Positions 17,125 to 27,851 of a stretch of 64,000 bases of DNA are shown here, one piece after another; position 1 is the first letter of the stretch; each line of letters starts with the position of its first letter. A model generated the notes under the pieces. That model searched no databases. It saw nothing but the letters and a program-made list of their open reading frames with translations, and was not told the DNA's origin. Made by a program: the position numbers and the translations under genes. Origin of the DNA: Terrabacter tumescens (GTDB lineage Bacteria > Actinomycetota > Actinomycetes > Actinomycetales > Dermatophilaceae); contig NZ_BMNZ01000004.1 in the NCBI RefSeq assembly GCF_014646815.1, positions 207,060 through 271,059 on the forward strand. The letters are read 5' to 3'.

Positions 17125-18888
17125 TCAGGGTCGGGCGGCGCGCGGCTGCCTGACCTGTCGGGCGAGCTCGCGCAGCCACGCGGCCTCCGCGCGACGGTCC
17201 GCGCGGGAGACCGGGACCTCGAGCACCCTGGTGCCAGAGGGTCTTTCGGCGAGAGCCGCGGCGAGCCGCTCGAGGTCGTCGACGCGTTCGTATGCCGTGT
17301 GGTGCGCCGCGCACAGTGCCTCGAGGTCCGTGCCGTGCGGGGTCGCGAAGACCCGCTCGAAGGCGCCGGCGTAGCGACGGTCGCCCTGCTCGAGGGTGCT
17401 GAAGATGGCGCCGCCATCGTCGCTCAGGACGACGAACGTGAGGTCCGGGCGGCGCTGGCCGCGGCCCATGAGCAGGCCGTTCGTGTCGTGGAGGAAGGTG
17501 AGGTCGCCGAGGTAGGCGATGCTGCGGGTCGCCCGCGGCCGGCCCAGTGCGACACCTACTGCCGTCGAGACCATGCCGTCGATGCCCGCGAGACCGCGGT
17601 TGCCGACGACGAAGCGGTGCTCGTGCGGCGGCCACGGTGCGGCCATGACGTCGAGGTCGCGGACGGGGTTCGACGAGCCGACGACGAGGCTCGTGTCCGC
17701 TGCGACAGCTGCCCCGACGACTGCCGCGACGGTCAGTGGCGACAGGCCCGCGTCACCCGGTGGTCGAGCCGGATCACCGTGGGGCGCAGCGAGTCCCGCA
17801 TCGATGAGGGTCGACAGCCGGTCGTCGGCTGCCCGCCAGGCGGCGAACCACGCCGGGTCGTCCGGACCGTCGACTCGCGGCACGACGTCGAGCATGCGGG
17901 CGACCCGGCCGGGGTCGGTGGCCACGCCGTCCCGGCCGCGGACCGACAGGACCTCGAGGCCCGGGTCGCTGATGAGGCTCGTGACGGGCCGCGACAGCGT
18001 CGGGTGGCCGACCACGACGACGCGCTCGACGTCGTCCCGCAGGTCGGTCGTCAGCAGCAGCCGGCCCGTGCGCAGGACCTGGCCACCGACGCGGGCGCCG
18101 GAGGTGGGCTCGGCGACGAGCGGCCAGCCGGCGGCCTCGGCGAGCAGCCGTGCAGCAGGTCCGGCGTCGTCACCGGCCACGACGACGGTGCGCGGCCCGA
18201 GCGTCAGCAGCTCCCCGTCGGTCGGAATGGTCACCGATGCCTCGACCCCTGAGCTCCCCGCGACTCCCGGCGACGACTCCTGCCGACGCAGGACCTCCGC
18301 CGGGGCGGAGCTGTCGTGGCTCTGGAGGGCTTCGGGGCGGTGCCACCACGTGTCGGGGTCGGGGTCGGACGGCATGAGGTCACCGTCGAGCTGGACGTTG
18401 AGGTGGGTCGGTCCACGGCGCGAGCACGCTTGCGCCACAACCGATTCGAGGTCCTCGTACGGCAGCGCGGCGGTGAGGTCGTGGCACGGTGCGAAGGTCC
18501 CGAAGATGCCGGCCTGGTCGGTCGTCTGGTTGGCGCCCGTGCCTCGCAGCCGGTCCGGACGGTCGGCGCTGACGACGACCAGCCGACGGCCGGTGTGGTG
18601 CGCCTCCATGACCGCCGGCAGCAGGTTGCCGACGGCCGTGCCGGACGTCGTGACCACGGCGACCGGCCGCCGAGAGCCCGTGGCCAGCCCGAGGGCGAGG
18701 AACCCGGCCGACCGTTCGTCGACGCGGACGTGCAGGCGCAGGTCACCGTCACGCTCTGCCGCGTCTAGCGCCAGCGCGAACGGCGCCGAGCGCGAGCCCG
18801 GTGCGAGCACGACGTCACGCACTCCGCCCTGCCACAGCTGCTGCAGCACGCGCAGGGCGAGCTCCGGCGCAGTCCGGTCACCCGTCAC
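17125..18888 (-). CDS. menD: SEPHCHC synthase
   Basis: This 587-residue thiamine-diphosphate enzyme has the N-terminal [17 protein letters not shown] motif (residues about 25-41), the catalytic Glu region [17 protein letters not shown] (about 53-69), and C-terminal cofactor motifs [17 protein letters not shown] and [15 protein letters not shown] (roughly 420-465), all typical of MenD. It adds 2-oxoglutarate-derived succinic semialdehyde to isochorismate. The GTG start at 18886-18888 has a GGGAGG ribosome site. It follows the isochorismate synthase gene by 15 bases on the same strand. Confidence 0.95.
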   Translation of the reverse strand: MTGDRTAPELALRVLQQLWQGGVRDVVLAPGSRSAPFALALDAAERDGDLRLHVRVDERSAGFLALGLATGSRRPVAVVTTSGTAVGNLLPAVMEAHHTGRRLVVVSADRPDRLRGTGANQTTDQAGIFGTFAPCHDLTAALPYEDLESVVAQACSRRGPTHLNVQLDGDLMPSDPDPDTWWHRPEALQSHDSSAPAEVLRRQESSPGVAGSSGVEASVTIPTDGELLTLGPRTVVVAGDDAGPAARLLAEAAGWPLVAEPTSGARVGGQVLRTGRLLLTTDLRDDVERVVVVGHPTLSRPVTSLISDPGLEVLSVRGRDGVATDPGRVARMLDVVPRVDGPDDPAWFAAWRAADDRLSTLIDAGLAAPHGDPARPPGDAGLSPLTVAAVVGAAVAADTSLVVGSSNPVRDLDVMAAPWPPHEHRFVVGNRGLAGIDGMVSTAVGVALGRPRATRSIAYLGDLTFLHDTNGLLMGRGQRRPDLTFVVLSDDGGAIFSTLEQGDRRYAGAFERVFATPHGTDLEALCAAHHTAYERVDDLERLAAALAERPSGTRVLEVPVSRADRRAEAAWLRELARQVRQPRAARP

Positions 18889-18903
18889 CGTGGCCGCCTC
18901 CCG

Positions 18904-20199
18904 TCAGTCGCTGGCGAGCGCGTCGCGCATCGGGATGAGCTTGGCGTCGGACTCGGCGACCTCGGACTCGGGGTCGGACCCCGCGACGATGCCGCACCCG
19001 GCATACAGCGTGATCTGCGAGGGGTCGCGGGCGTCGAGGGCGCCGCTGCGCAGGGCGATGCCCCACGCGCCGTCGCCGTGCCCGTCCATCCAGCCGACGG
19101 GGCCGGCGTAGCGGCCCCGGTCCATGTGCTCCAGCTCGCCGATGAGCTCGACGGCGCGGGCCGTCGGCGTGCCGCCCACGGCGGCGGACGGGTGCAGCGA
19201 CGCGGCGAGCGTCAGCGACGAGGCGTCGTCGACGCTGACCGCGGCGACGTCGGTCGCGAGGTGCATGACGTTGGGCAGGTGCAGCACGAAGGGGGCCTCG
19301 GGCACGTTCATCGACGAGCAGTGCGGCGCCAGCGCCTCGGCGACGGAGCGGACGGCGTACTCGTGCTCCTCGAGGTCCTTGGACGAGCGCGCGAGCGAGG
19401 CGGCGAGCGCGAGGTCCTTGGCGTCGTCGCCGGTGCGACGGATCGTGCCGGCGAGCACGCGCGAGGTGATCAGGCCCTTGTCGCGCCGGACGAGGAGCTC
19501 CGGCGTCGCGCCGACGAGGCCCGCGACGGAGAAGACCCACGTGTTCTCGTAGCGGTCGGCGAGACGGCGCAGCAGCCAACGGGGGTCGATGGGGGCGGAC
19601 GCCGTCGCGACGAGGTCGCGGGCGAGGACGACCTTGTCGACCTCACCCGCCCCGATCCGCTGCACGGCCTCGGCGACGGCATGGGCGTAGGCGGCGGGGG
19701 AGACCTGCCCGTCCGCGAAGGCCACGTCACGCGGAGGCTCGGGATCGCTTGCGACAGAGGGGCGCTCGAGGAGCGTCAGCTGCGGGTCGAGAGAGAAGGT
19801 GGTGAGCCATCCCTGGCCGTCACGGCGTCCGACGATCGTCGACGGTACGACGAGGCGGGCCGACTCGGCGGAGTCCGAGGCGAAGGGGAAGGATCCGAAG
19901 CACACGAGCCCCGTGCCCGGCCGCTCGACCTCGTCGCGCACGACGGCGCGGCGGACGATGTCGCACCACCACGCCTCTGCCTCGCCGAAGCGGTCGGCGC
20001 CCGTCGCCTCGAACGTCAGGGCCGAGCCCCACCCGACGAGGCCCTCGCCGCGGCGCACCCACGACAGCAGCTCGTCGTGCGGCCGGTCGGACGGGAGGTA
20101 GGCAAGCAGGGGGTCCGCGGCCTCGAGGGGCACCGTGCGGACGACGACCGTCGGTCCCGCGGCGGGGGACGGCGCTCCAGGGGCGGGAAGCGTGGACAT
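18904..20199 (-). CDS. menF: Isochorismate synthase (MenF/EntC type)
   Basis: This 431-residue chorismate-utilising enzyme shows the active-site regions [13 protein letters not shown] (residues about 187-199), [22 protein letters not shown] (about 229-250), [28 protein letters not shown] (about 338-356) and [15 protein letters not shown] (about 400-414). It converts chorismate to isochorismate, the MenD substrate, and by position feeds menaquinone rather than a siderophore. The ATG at 20197-20199 is only eight bases from a TAGAGT -10 box, so the message is probably leaderless. It forms an operon with menD and is divergent from menG. Confidence 0.92.
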   Translation of the reverse strand: MSTLPAPGAPSPAAGPTVVVRTVPLEAADPLLAYLPSDRPHDELLSWVRRGEGLVGWGSALTFEATGADRFGEAEAWWCDIVRRAVVRDEVERPGTGLVCFGSFPFASDSAESARLVVPSTIVGRRDGQGWLTTFSLDPQLTLLERPSVASDPEPPRDVAFADGQVSPAAYAHAVAEAVQRIGAGEVDKVVLARDLVATASAPIDPRWLLRRLADRYENTWVFSVAGLVGATPELLVRRDKGLITSRVLAGTIRRTGDDAKDLALAASLARSSKDLEEHEYAVRSVAEALAPHCSSMNVPEAPFVLHLPNVMHLATDVAAVSVDDASSLTLAASLHPSAAVGGTPTARAVELIGELEHMDRGRYAGPVGWMDGHGDGAWGIALRSGALDARDPSQITLYAGCGIVAGSDPESEVAESDAKLIPMRDALASD

Positions 20200-20207
20200 C
20201 GGTTGCA

Positions 20208-20213
20208 ACTCTA
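20208..20213 (-). promoter_or_regulatory. -10 box for the menF-menD operon
   Basis: TAGAGT (minus strand) ends eight bases before the menF ATG, giving a leaderless or nearly leaderless start. The 8-base palindrome GTTGCAAC (20202-20209) overlaps the expected start point and may be an operator. Confidence 0.4.
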
Positions 20214-20292
20214 CGACCGAACGACCGCGACCCCCGCCGTGTGGCCGCAGGTGCGACCCGACCCACACCCGCGCGGGTGCGAGGATGAGCGC

Positions 20293-20985
20293 ATGACCCG
20301 TGCGCAGCTGGACAAGAAGCCGGTCGACGTCGCGTCGATGTTCGACACCGTGGCCGAGAAGTACGACGTGACCAACGACGTCCTCTCGCTCGGCCAGGAC
20401 CGGCTGTGGCGCCGGGCCGTCGTCAAGGCCGTCGACGCCAAGCCGGGGGAGCGCATCCTCGACATCGCCGCCGGCACCGGCACCTCGAGCGAGCCGTGGG
20501 CCGACCAGGAGATCGAGGTCGTCCCGGCCGACTTCTCGCTCGGCATGCTGCGCGTCGGTCGCCGCCGCCGCCCCGACATGGCGTTCACGGCCGCCGACGC
20601 GATGAGCCTGCCGTTCGCCGACGCGAGTTTCGACGTCGTGACGATGAGCTTCGGGCTGCGCAACGTCGCCGACGCCGAGACGGCGCTGCGCGAGTTCCTC
20701 CGCGTCACCAAGCCCGGCGGCCGCCTGCTCGTCTGCGAGTTCAGCCAGCCGGTCAACAAGGTCTTCCGCACGGTCTACTCCAACTACCTCATGCGGGCCC
20801 TGCCGCCGGTGGCGCGCCGCACGTCGAGCAACCCCGACTCCTACGTCTACCTCGCCGAGTCCATCCGCGCCTGGCCGCCGCAGGGCGAGCTCGCCCGCGT
20901 CATCGAGGCGGCCGGCTGGCAGCAGGTCGGCTGGACCAACCTCACGGGCGGCATCGTCGCGCTGCACCACGCCACCAAGCGCTGA
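20293..20985 (+). CDS. menG: Demethylmenaquinone methyltransferase
   Basis: This 230-residue SAM-dependent methyltransferase of the UbiE/MenG family carries the N-terminal [20 protein letters not shown] signature (residues about 13-32), SAM motif [13 protein letters not shown] (about 55-66), the post-motif [15 protein letters not shown] (about 97-111) and SFGLRNVAD (about 114-122). It methylates demethylmenaquinone as the last core step of the pathway. The ATG is at 20293; a GAGGAT box six bases upstream suggests leaderless initiation. Divergent from menF; followed by a 188-base region with regulatory sites. Confidence 0.93.
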   Translation: MTRAQLDKKPVDVASMFDTVAEKYDVTNDVLSLGQDRLWRRAVVKAVDAKPGERILDIAAGTGTSSEPWADQEIEVVPADFSLGMLRVGRRRRPDMAFTAADAMSLPFADASFDVVTMSFGLRNVADAETALREFLRVTKPGGRLLVCEFSQPVNKVFRTVYSNYLMRALPPVARRTSSNPDSYVYLAESIRAWPPQGELARVIEAAGWQQVGWTNLTGGIVALHHATKR

Positions 20986-21074
20986 GCCACGACCACGTAT
21001 GCCGCCCGCAGCCCTCGTGGCGGGGTCCACGGGGGCGCAGGTCGCCCAGCGACCGTGAGCTCCCGTGTGCAGGG

Positions 21075-21093
21075 TTAGGCATGCCTTATCTGA
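21075..21093 (+). promoter_or_regulatory. Candidate DtxR/IdeR iron box
   Basis: TTAGGCATGCCTTATCTGA matches the known DtxR/IdeR consensus TTAGGTTAGCCTAACCTAA at 13 of 19 positions. Its first 14 bases form a near-perfect palindrome. It overlaps the upstream edge of the -35 hexamer of the next promoter. Identified by eye only. Confidence 0.4.
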
Positions 21094-21119
21094 CAAGGGC
21101 GAAATCCCGGGAATAGACT
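21090..21119 (+). promoter_or_regulatory. Sigma-70-type promoter of the menaquinone reductase gene
   Basis: CTGACA (21090-21095) and TAGACT (21114-21119) are separated by 18 bases, close to the TTGACA/TATAAT consensus. The predicted start near 21126 gives a leader of nearly 50 bases containing a Rex-like palindrome. Confidence 0.6.
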
Positions 21120-21132
21120 CCCGAAGTTAGTT

Positions 21133-21148
21133 CGTGAAGATCTTCACA
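21133..21148 (+). promoter_or_regulatory. Candidate Rex (redox-sensing repressor) operator
   Basis: CGTGAAGATCTTCACA contains a perfect 14-base palindrome (21134-21147) and matches the actinobacterial Rex operator TGTGAA-N4-TTCACA at 11 of 12 defined positions. It lies just downstream of the predicted transcription start, a position suited to repression. Rex releases DNA when NADH is high. Confidence 0.6.
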
Positions 21149-21173
21149 AGCGGTCCGGAAGCGTGCAGGAGAC

Positions 21174-22493
21174 ATGACCAGTTCGAGCGTCGCGCCCAGC
21201 CCCTCGGGCTCTGGCGCTGCACCCGTCGAGCGGGCCGACGTCATCGTCGTCGGCGCCGGCCCGGGTGGCAGTGCGACGGCCGCGTACCTCGCGGACCACG
21301 GCCTGGACGTCGTCCTCCTCGAGAAGTCCTCCTTCCCCCGCGACAAGATCTGCGGCGACGGGCTGACCCCCCGCGCGACGAAGGAGCTCATCTCCCTCGG
21401 CGTCGACACGACCGGCTGGCAGCGCACCAAGGGCCTGCGGATCAAGGGCGGCGGCCACACCCTGCAGCTCGACTGGCCCGAGTCCGACGCCTTCCCGGGC
21501 TACGGCATGGTGCGCACCCGCGCCCAGCTCGACGAGACCCTGGCCCGCCACGCCGAGGCAAAGGGCGCCCGCCTCCACGAGCGCACCAGCGTCTCCGCCC
21601 CCGTGCGTGACTCCTCGGGCCGCGTCACCGGCGTCACGGCCAAGCGCCTCGACGAGGCCGGCCGCGCGACGGGCGAGACCGTCACCTACCGCGCCCCCGT
21701 CGTCGTCGCGAGCGACGGTGTCTCCTCCCGCCTCGCCACCGCCGTCGGCCGACCGAAGCGCGAGGACCGCGTCATGGGCGTCGCGGTCCGGGCGTACTAC
21801 CGCACGCCGCGACGCGACGACTACATGGAGAGCCACCTCGAGCTGTGGAGCCGCGACGAGAGCGGCAAGCGCATCCTCATGCCGGGCTACGGCTGGCTCT
21901 TCCCGCTCGAGGACGGCCGCACCAACGTCGGCCTCGGCACCCTCGACACCACCTCGGCCTTCCAGAAGACGGACTACAAGGACGTCATGCGTCGCTGGGT
22001 CGAGGACATCAACCCCGAGTGGCAGCTCGAGCACGACGAGACGGCCGGCCCGATCCGCGGAGCCGCGCTGCCGATGGGCTTCAACCGCGCGCCGCTCTAC
22101 GCCGACGGCCTGTTGCTCGTCGGTGACTCCGGCGGCATGGTCAACCCCTTCAACGGCGAGGGCATCGACTACGCCCTCGAGGCCGCGCGGCTCGGCGCCG
22201 AGCTCGTCGCGCAGGCGATGGCACGCCCGAGCGACGCTGCGCGCGAGAGGGTGCTCGCGGCATACCCCAAGGTCATGAAGGACGAGCTCGGCGGCTACTT
22301 CACGCTCGGACGCTGGTTCGCCCACGCCATCGGCAACCCCGAGGTCATGCGCCTCGCGACGAAGTACGGCCTGCCCCGCACCAAGCTCATGCCGTTGCTC
22401 CTCAAGATCATGGCCAACCTCGCCGACCCCTCGAGCAAGGGCGCGAGCGACCGCCTCATCACCACCCTCTCCCGGCTGGCGCCGAGCGCATGA
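21174..22493 (+). CDS. Geranylgeranyl reductase-family menaquinone reductase (MenJ-like)
   Basis: This 439-residue FAD-dependent protein has an N-terminal dinucleotide motif IVVGAGPGGSATAAYLA (residues about 24-40), the KICGDGLTPRA motif (about 58-68), and the second FAD motif LLLVGDSGGMVNPFNGEGI (about 315-333). This is the geranylgeranyl reductase family; the mycobacterial homologue at the same place (Rv0561c, MenJ, from memory) saturates one isoprene unit of menaquinone. A ribosome site AGGAG precedes the ATG. The promoter carries Rex-like and DtxR/IdeR-like boxes. nuoA follows after 133 bases, so partial read-through into nuo is possible. Confidence 0.85.
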   Translation: MTSSSVAPSPSGSGAAPVERADVIVVGAGPGGSATAAYLADHGLDVVLLEKSSFPRDKICGDGLTPRATKELISLGVDTTGWQRTKGLRIKGGGHTLQLDWPESDAFPGYGMVRTRAQLDETLARHAEAKGARLHERTSVSAPVRDSSGRVTGVTAKRLDEAGRATGETVTYRAPVVVASDGVSSRLATAVGRPKREDRVMGVAVRAYYRTPRRDDYMESHLELWSRDESGKRILMPGYGWLFPLEDGRTNVGLGTLDTTSAFQKTDYKDVMRRWVEDINPEWQLEHDETAGPIRGAALPMGFNRAPLYADGLLLVGDSGGMVNPFNGEGIDYALEAARLGAELVAQAMARPSDAARERVLAAYPKVMKDELGGYFTLGRWFAHAIGNPEVMRLATKYGLPRTKLMPLLLKIMANLADPSSKGASDRLITTLSRLAPSA

Positions 22494-22514
22494 GCACCCT
22501 GCGCGCCGACGCCT

Positions 22515-22554
22515 TTGTGACGCCGAGCACAATCGTCACCGACGCCCCTAGGAT
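22515..22554 (+). promoter_or_regulatory. Candidate nuo operon promoter with degenerate Rex-like site
   Basis: TTGTGACGCCGAGCACAA (22515-22532) has arms TTGTG and CACAA and the 18-base size of a Rex box, but only 11 of 14 defined positions match. TAGGAT (22549-22554) is a plausible -10 with no good -35. The region also contains GTGAC and GTCAC as a wider inverted repeat. Confidence 0.3.
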
Positions 22555-22626
22555 GGGTGCGCCGCGCACCTGCGCCCCAGCTCTCACCATGCACGACACG
22601 CACGACCGGAAGGCACGTGACCTCGG

Positions 22627-22986
22627 ATGAACTCCTACGTCCCGATCCTGTTCATGCTGGGTCTCGGCTTCGCGTTCGCCGCGCTGTCGGTCTTCACCTC
22701 GCTCGTCGTCGGGCCCAAGCGCTACAACCGCGCCAAGCTCGAGGCCTACGAGTGCGGCATCCAGCCGACGCCGCAGGCGGCCGGCGGTGGTCGCGTCCCG
22801 ATCAAGTACTACCTGACGGCGATGCTCTTCATCATCTTCGACATCGAGTCCGTCTTCCTCTATCCGTTCGCGGTGGCCTTCAACAAGCTGGGCCTCTTCG
22901 CGCTGGTCGAGATGGTCCTGTTCATCCTCACGGTGTTCGTCGCCTACGCCTACGTGTGGCGTCGCGGCGGGCTCGAGTGGGACTGA
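22627..22986 (+). CDS. nuoA: NADH-quinone oxidoreductase subunit A
   Basis: This 119-residue protein has three transmembrane helices (about residues 6-28, 62-82 and 90-110). The conserved loop YECGIQP (about 40-46) and the acidic segment FIIFDIESVFLYP (about 71-83) are NuoA hallmarks; this loop gates the quinone site. First gene of a complete, unidirectional 14-gene nuo operon. A ribosome site is weak (GGAAGG, far from the ATG). Confidence 0.95.
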   Translation: MNSYVPILFMLGLGFAFAALSVFTSLVVGPKRYNRAKLEAYECGIQPTPQAAGGGRVPIKYYLTAMLFIIFDIESVFLYPFAVAFNKLGLFALVEMVLFILTVFVAYAYVWRRGGLEWD

Positions 22987-23055
22987 CCCGGGGAACCATG
23001 CCGCACCTGCGGCGCGCGTCCACCGGGTTTCATCAGGAAGGTTAAGGAGTAAGCA

Positions 23056-23610
23056 ATGGGTCTCGAAGAGAAGCTCCCAGCCGGGTTCCTGCTCTCGACC
23101 GTCGAGGGTCTCGCCGGCTACATGCGCAAGGCCTCGATCTGGCCGGCCACGTTCGGCCTCGCCTGCTGCGCCATCGAGATGATGGCCGTGGGCACGCCCG
23201 ACTACGACATCGCCCGGTTCGGCATGGAGCGCTTCTCGGCGACGCCGCGCCAGGCCGACCTGATGATCGTGGCCGGTCGCGTGAGCCAGAAGATGGCGCC
23301 GGTCGTGCGCCAGGTCTACGACCAGATGCCCAACCCCAAGTGGGTCATCTCGATGGGCGTCTGCGCCAGCTCGGGCGGCATGTTCAACAACTACGCCATC
23401 GTCCAGGGCGTCGACCACATCATCCCGGTCGACATCTACCTGCCCGGCTGCCCGCCGCGGCCGCAGATGCTGCTCAACGCGATCATCGAGCTGCACCACC
23501 AGATCGAGACCTCTCCGCTGGGCGTCAACCGGGAGAACGCCGCCAAGGCCGCCGAGGCCGCCGCGCTCTCCGCGACCCCGACGCACCAGATGAAGGGCCT
23601 GCTCGCATGA
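23056..23610 (+). CDS. nuoB: NADH-quinone oxidoreductase subunit B
   Basis: This 184-residue peripheral-arm subunit holds the terminal N2 [4Fe-4S] cluster. Its ligands are visible as the tandem cysteines of LACCAIEMM (residues about 34-42), GVCASSGG (about 101-108) and GCPPRP (about 132-137). It has a good AAGGAG ribosome site. The C-terminal 30 residues are a helical, Ala-rich extension. It overlaps nuoC by four bases (ATGA). Confidence 0.95.
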   Translation: MGLEEKLPAGFLLSTVEGLAGYMRKASIWPATFGLACCAIEMMAVGTPDYDIARFGMERFSATPRQADLMIVAGRVSQKMAPVVRQVYDQMPNPKWVISMGVCASSGGMFNNYAIVQGVDHIIPVDIYLPGCPPRPQMLLNAIIELHHQIETSPLGVNRENAAKAAEAAALSATPTHQMKGLLA

Positions 23611-24388
23611 GCGACGGCGACAAGAACGACGACAAGGGCGCCGTGAACGCCGACACGACCAAGGACCAGTCCTCGGGCCTGACGCCGCACGAGATCGAGC
23701 TGGCCCAGGAGCGCACCCCCACCGAGCCCGAGGTCGTCGGCGTGCGCCACGGCATGTTCGGCGCGACCCAGGGCGCCGACACGACCGGCTACGGCGGCCT
23801 CGTCCGCCCGATCCTCGTCGCCGGCGTGTCCGAGCGGCCCTACGGCGGCTACTTCGACGAGATCGCCGACAACCTCGAGCGTGGCCTCGTGGGCGGCACC
23901 GCCTCCTACGCCGAGGCCGTCGACCGCGTCGTCATCGACCGCGGCGAGATGACGATCCACGTCCGCCGCGAGCACCTGCCCGCGGTGGCGCGCGTCCTGC
24001 GCGACGACGCCTCGCTGCGCTTCGAGATCGTCACCGGCGTCTCGGGCGTGCACTACCCGAACCGCGCCGGCGAGGAGCTGCACGCGGTCTACCACTTCCT
24101 GTCGATCACCCACGGCGGCCGGCGGGTCCGCGTCGAGGTCAGCTGCCCCGACGACGACCGCCACATCCCGTCGATCGTCTCGATCTACCCGGCCAACGAC
24201 TGGCACGAGCGCGAGACGTGGGACATGTTCGGCATCGAGTTCGACGGCCACCCGGCCCTCACCCGAATCCTCATGCCCGACGACTGGCCGGGCCACCCGC
24301 AGCGGAAGGACTACCCCCTCGGCGGCATCCCCGTCGAGTACAAGGGCGCCACCGTCCCGCCGCCGGACCAGCGGAGGTCGTACAACTG

Positions 24389-24389
<1 letters not shown>
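23607..24389 (+). CDS. nuoC: NADH-quinone oxidoreductase subunit C
   Basis: This 260-residue 30-kDa subunit has a charged N-terminal extension of about 60 residues before the core. The family signature [19 protein letters not shown] (residues about 194-212) and the C-terminal RKDYPLGG are present. It bridges NuoB, NuoD and the membrane arm. The start ATG overlaps the nuoB stop (ATGA) and the stop overlaps the nuoD start (TGATG). Confidence 0.95.
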
Positions 24390-25773
<1,384 letters not shown>

Positions 25774-25777
<4 letters not shown>

Positions 25778-26511
25778 GCGGCCACGACGCTTCAGGCCAC
25801 CTGCACGTCAGCCCGGAGTCGAAGGCGCCCTATGCCGCCGACGTCCTCGAGAAGCTGCACGTCGACGCCGCCGAGGTCATCTCGCGCTACCCGCAGAAGC
25901 GCTCGGCGCTGCTGCCGCTGCTGCACCTCGTGCAGTCCGTCGACGGCTACGTCACGGGCCGCGGCGTCAGCTTCTGCGCTGAGGTGCTCGACCTCACCGA
26001 GGCCGAGGTGAGCGGCGTCGCCACCTTCTACACGCAGTACAAGCGCCACCCCAACGGTGACTACACCGTCGGCGTCTGCACCAACACGCTGTGCGCCATC
26101 ATGGGCGGCGACCTGATCTTCGACCGGCTCTCCGAGCACCTCGGCATCGGCCACGACGAGACGACCGAGGACGGCAAGATCACCCTCGAGCGCGTCGAGT
26201 GCAACGCCGCGTGCGACTACGCGCCCGTCGTCATGGCCAACTGGGAGTTCTTCGACAACCAGACGCCAGAGAGCACGATCGGCCTCGTCGAGGACCTCCG
26301 CGCCGGCAAGGACGTCGCGCCGACGCGCGGCGCCGCCAAGGTCTGCACGTTCAGGGAGGTCTCGCGGGTGCTCGCGGGCTTCGAGGACGGCCGCGCCGAC
26401 GAGGGCGTGGGCGCCGGCCCGGCGTCCCTGCTCGGCCTCAGGATCGCCAACGAGCGCGGCTGGGTCGCCCCCGGCTCCGGCAGCGCCGACGGGAAGGACG
26501 GATCGAAGTGA
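25774..26511 (+). CDS. nuoE: NADH-quinone oxidoreductase subunit E
   Basis: This 245-residue thioredoxin-like subunit binds the N1a [2Fe-2S] cluster; the ligands are in [12 protein letters not shown] (residues about 101-112) and [11 protein letters not shown] (about 140-150). The start is most likely the unusual TTG at 25774, which overlaps the nuoD stop (TTGA) and has GGAGG upstream; no ATG or GTG fits better in this frame. The C-terminal 45 residues are low-complexity. Confidence 0.9.
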
Positions 26512-27851
26512 CCGACACCCTGACCCCGATCCTCACGAAGTTCTGGGACGACCCACAGTCCTGGACCCTCGCGACGTACGAGCGCCACGACGGCTACAAG
26601 GCCCTCACCAAGGCGCTCGACATGGAGCCGCAGGCGATCATCGACGCCGTCAAGGACTCCAGCATCCGTGGCCGCGGAGGCGCCGGCTTCCCGACCGGCA
26701 TGAAGTGGTCGTTCATGAGCCCGCCCGACGGCGGTCCGCGCTACCTCGTCGTCAACGCCGACGAGTCCGAGCCGGGCACGTGCAAGGACGTGCCGCTCAT
26801 GATGGCCAACCCGCACGCGCTCATCGAGGGCGTCATCATCGCCTCGTACGCCATCGGCTGCGAGCACGCGTTCATCTACCTCCGCGGTGAGGTCGTCCAC
26901 GTCTACCGCCGCCTGCTGCGCGCCGTCGAGGAGGCCCGCGCCGCGGGTCACCTCGGTGACAACGTCGGCGGCAAGGGCGTCAAGGTCGACATCACCGTGC
27001 ACGCCGGCGCCGGCGCCTACATCTGCGGCGAGGAGACGGCCCTGCTCGACTCGCTGGAGGGTCGCCGCGGCCAGCCGCGCCTCAAGCCGCCGTTCCCCGG
27101 CGCCGCCGGCCTCTACGCCCGCCCGACGTCGGTCAACAACGTCGAGTCGATCGCCTCGGTGCCCGGGATCATCCTCGAGGGCTCCGACTGGTTCAAGGGC
27201 ATGGGCACCGAGAAGTCCACGGGCTTCGGCATCTTCAGCCTCTCCGGCCACGTCACCAACCCCGGCCAGTTCGAGGCCCCGCTCGGCATCACCATGCGTG
27301 AGCTCATCGAGCTCGCCGGTGGCATGCGCGGCGGCCGCAAGCTGAAGTTCTGGACGCCCGGTGGCAGCTCGACGCCGATCTTCACCGACGAGCACCTCGA
27401 CGTGCCGCTCGACTTCGACTCGGTCGCAGCGGCCGGCTCGATGCTCGGCACGCGCGCGCTGCAGGTCTTCGACGAGACCGTCTCGGTGGTGCGCGCCGTC
27501 GCCCGGTGGACCGACTTCTACGCCCACGAGTCGTGCGGCAAGTGCACCCCGTGCCGTGAGGGCACGTGGTGGCTGCGCCAGATCATGAACCGCATCGAGG
27601 CGGGCCAGGGGACGCAGGACGACATCGACAAGCTCGTCGACATCTGCGACAACATCCTCGGCCGCAGCTTCTGTGCCCTCGGTGACGCGGCCACGAGCCC
27701 GATCACCTCGGCCGTCCAGTACTTCCGCGAGGAGTTCGAGGCCGGCATGCACACGCCGGCGCACGAGCTGTTCCCACCGGAGAAGTCGGTCCTCTTCCCT
27801 GTCCAGACCCCGGTCCAGACCAAGGAGTCCAGCGGGATGGTGTCCGCATGA
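26508..27851 (+). CDS. nuoF: NADH-quinone oxidoreductase subunit F
   Basis: This 447-residue flavoprotein takes electrons from NADH. Seen are the glycine-rich NADH/FMN motif [15 protein letters not shown] (residues about 59-73), [12 protein letters not shown] (about 84-95), [19 protein letters not shown] (about 168-186) and the N3 [4Fe-4S] cysteines in [11 protein letters not shown] (about 343-353), with a fourth cysteine in GRSFCALGD. Starts GTG with GTGA overlap to nuoE. Confidence 0.95.
   Translation: MTDTLTPILTKFWDDPQSWTLATYERHDGYKALTKALDMEPQAIIDAVKDSSIRGRGGAGFPTGMKWSFMSPPDGGPRYLVVNADESEPGTCKDVPLMMANPHALIEGVIIASYAIGCEHAFIYLRGEVVHVYRRLLRAVEEARAAGHLGDNVGGKGVKVDITVHAGAGAYICGEETALLDSLEGRRGQPRLKPPFPGAAGLYARPTSVNNVESIASVPGIILEGSDWFKGMGTEKSTGFGIFSLSGHVTNPGQFEAPLGITMRELIELAGGMRGGRKLKFWTPGGSSTPIFTDEHLDVPLDFDSVAAAGSMLGTRALQVFDETVSVVRAVARWTDFYAHESCGKCTPCREGTWWLRQIMNRIEAGQGTQDDIDKLVDICDNILGRSFCALGDAATSPITSAVQYFREEFEAGMHTPAHELFPPEKSVLFPVQTPVQTKESSGMVSA

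Noticed and set aside
22494..22626. A riboswitch or small RNA upstream of nuoA
   Set aside because: No recognisable conserved riboswitch core; only weak inverted repeats explained as a possible operator.
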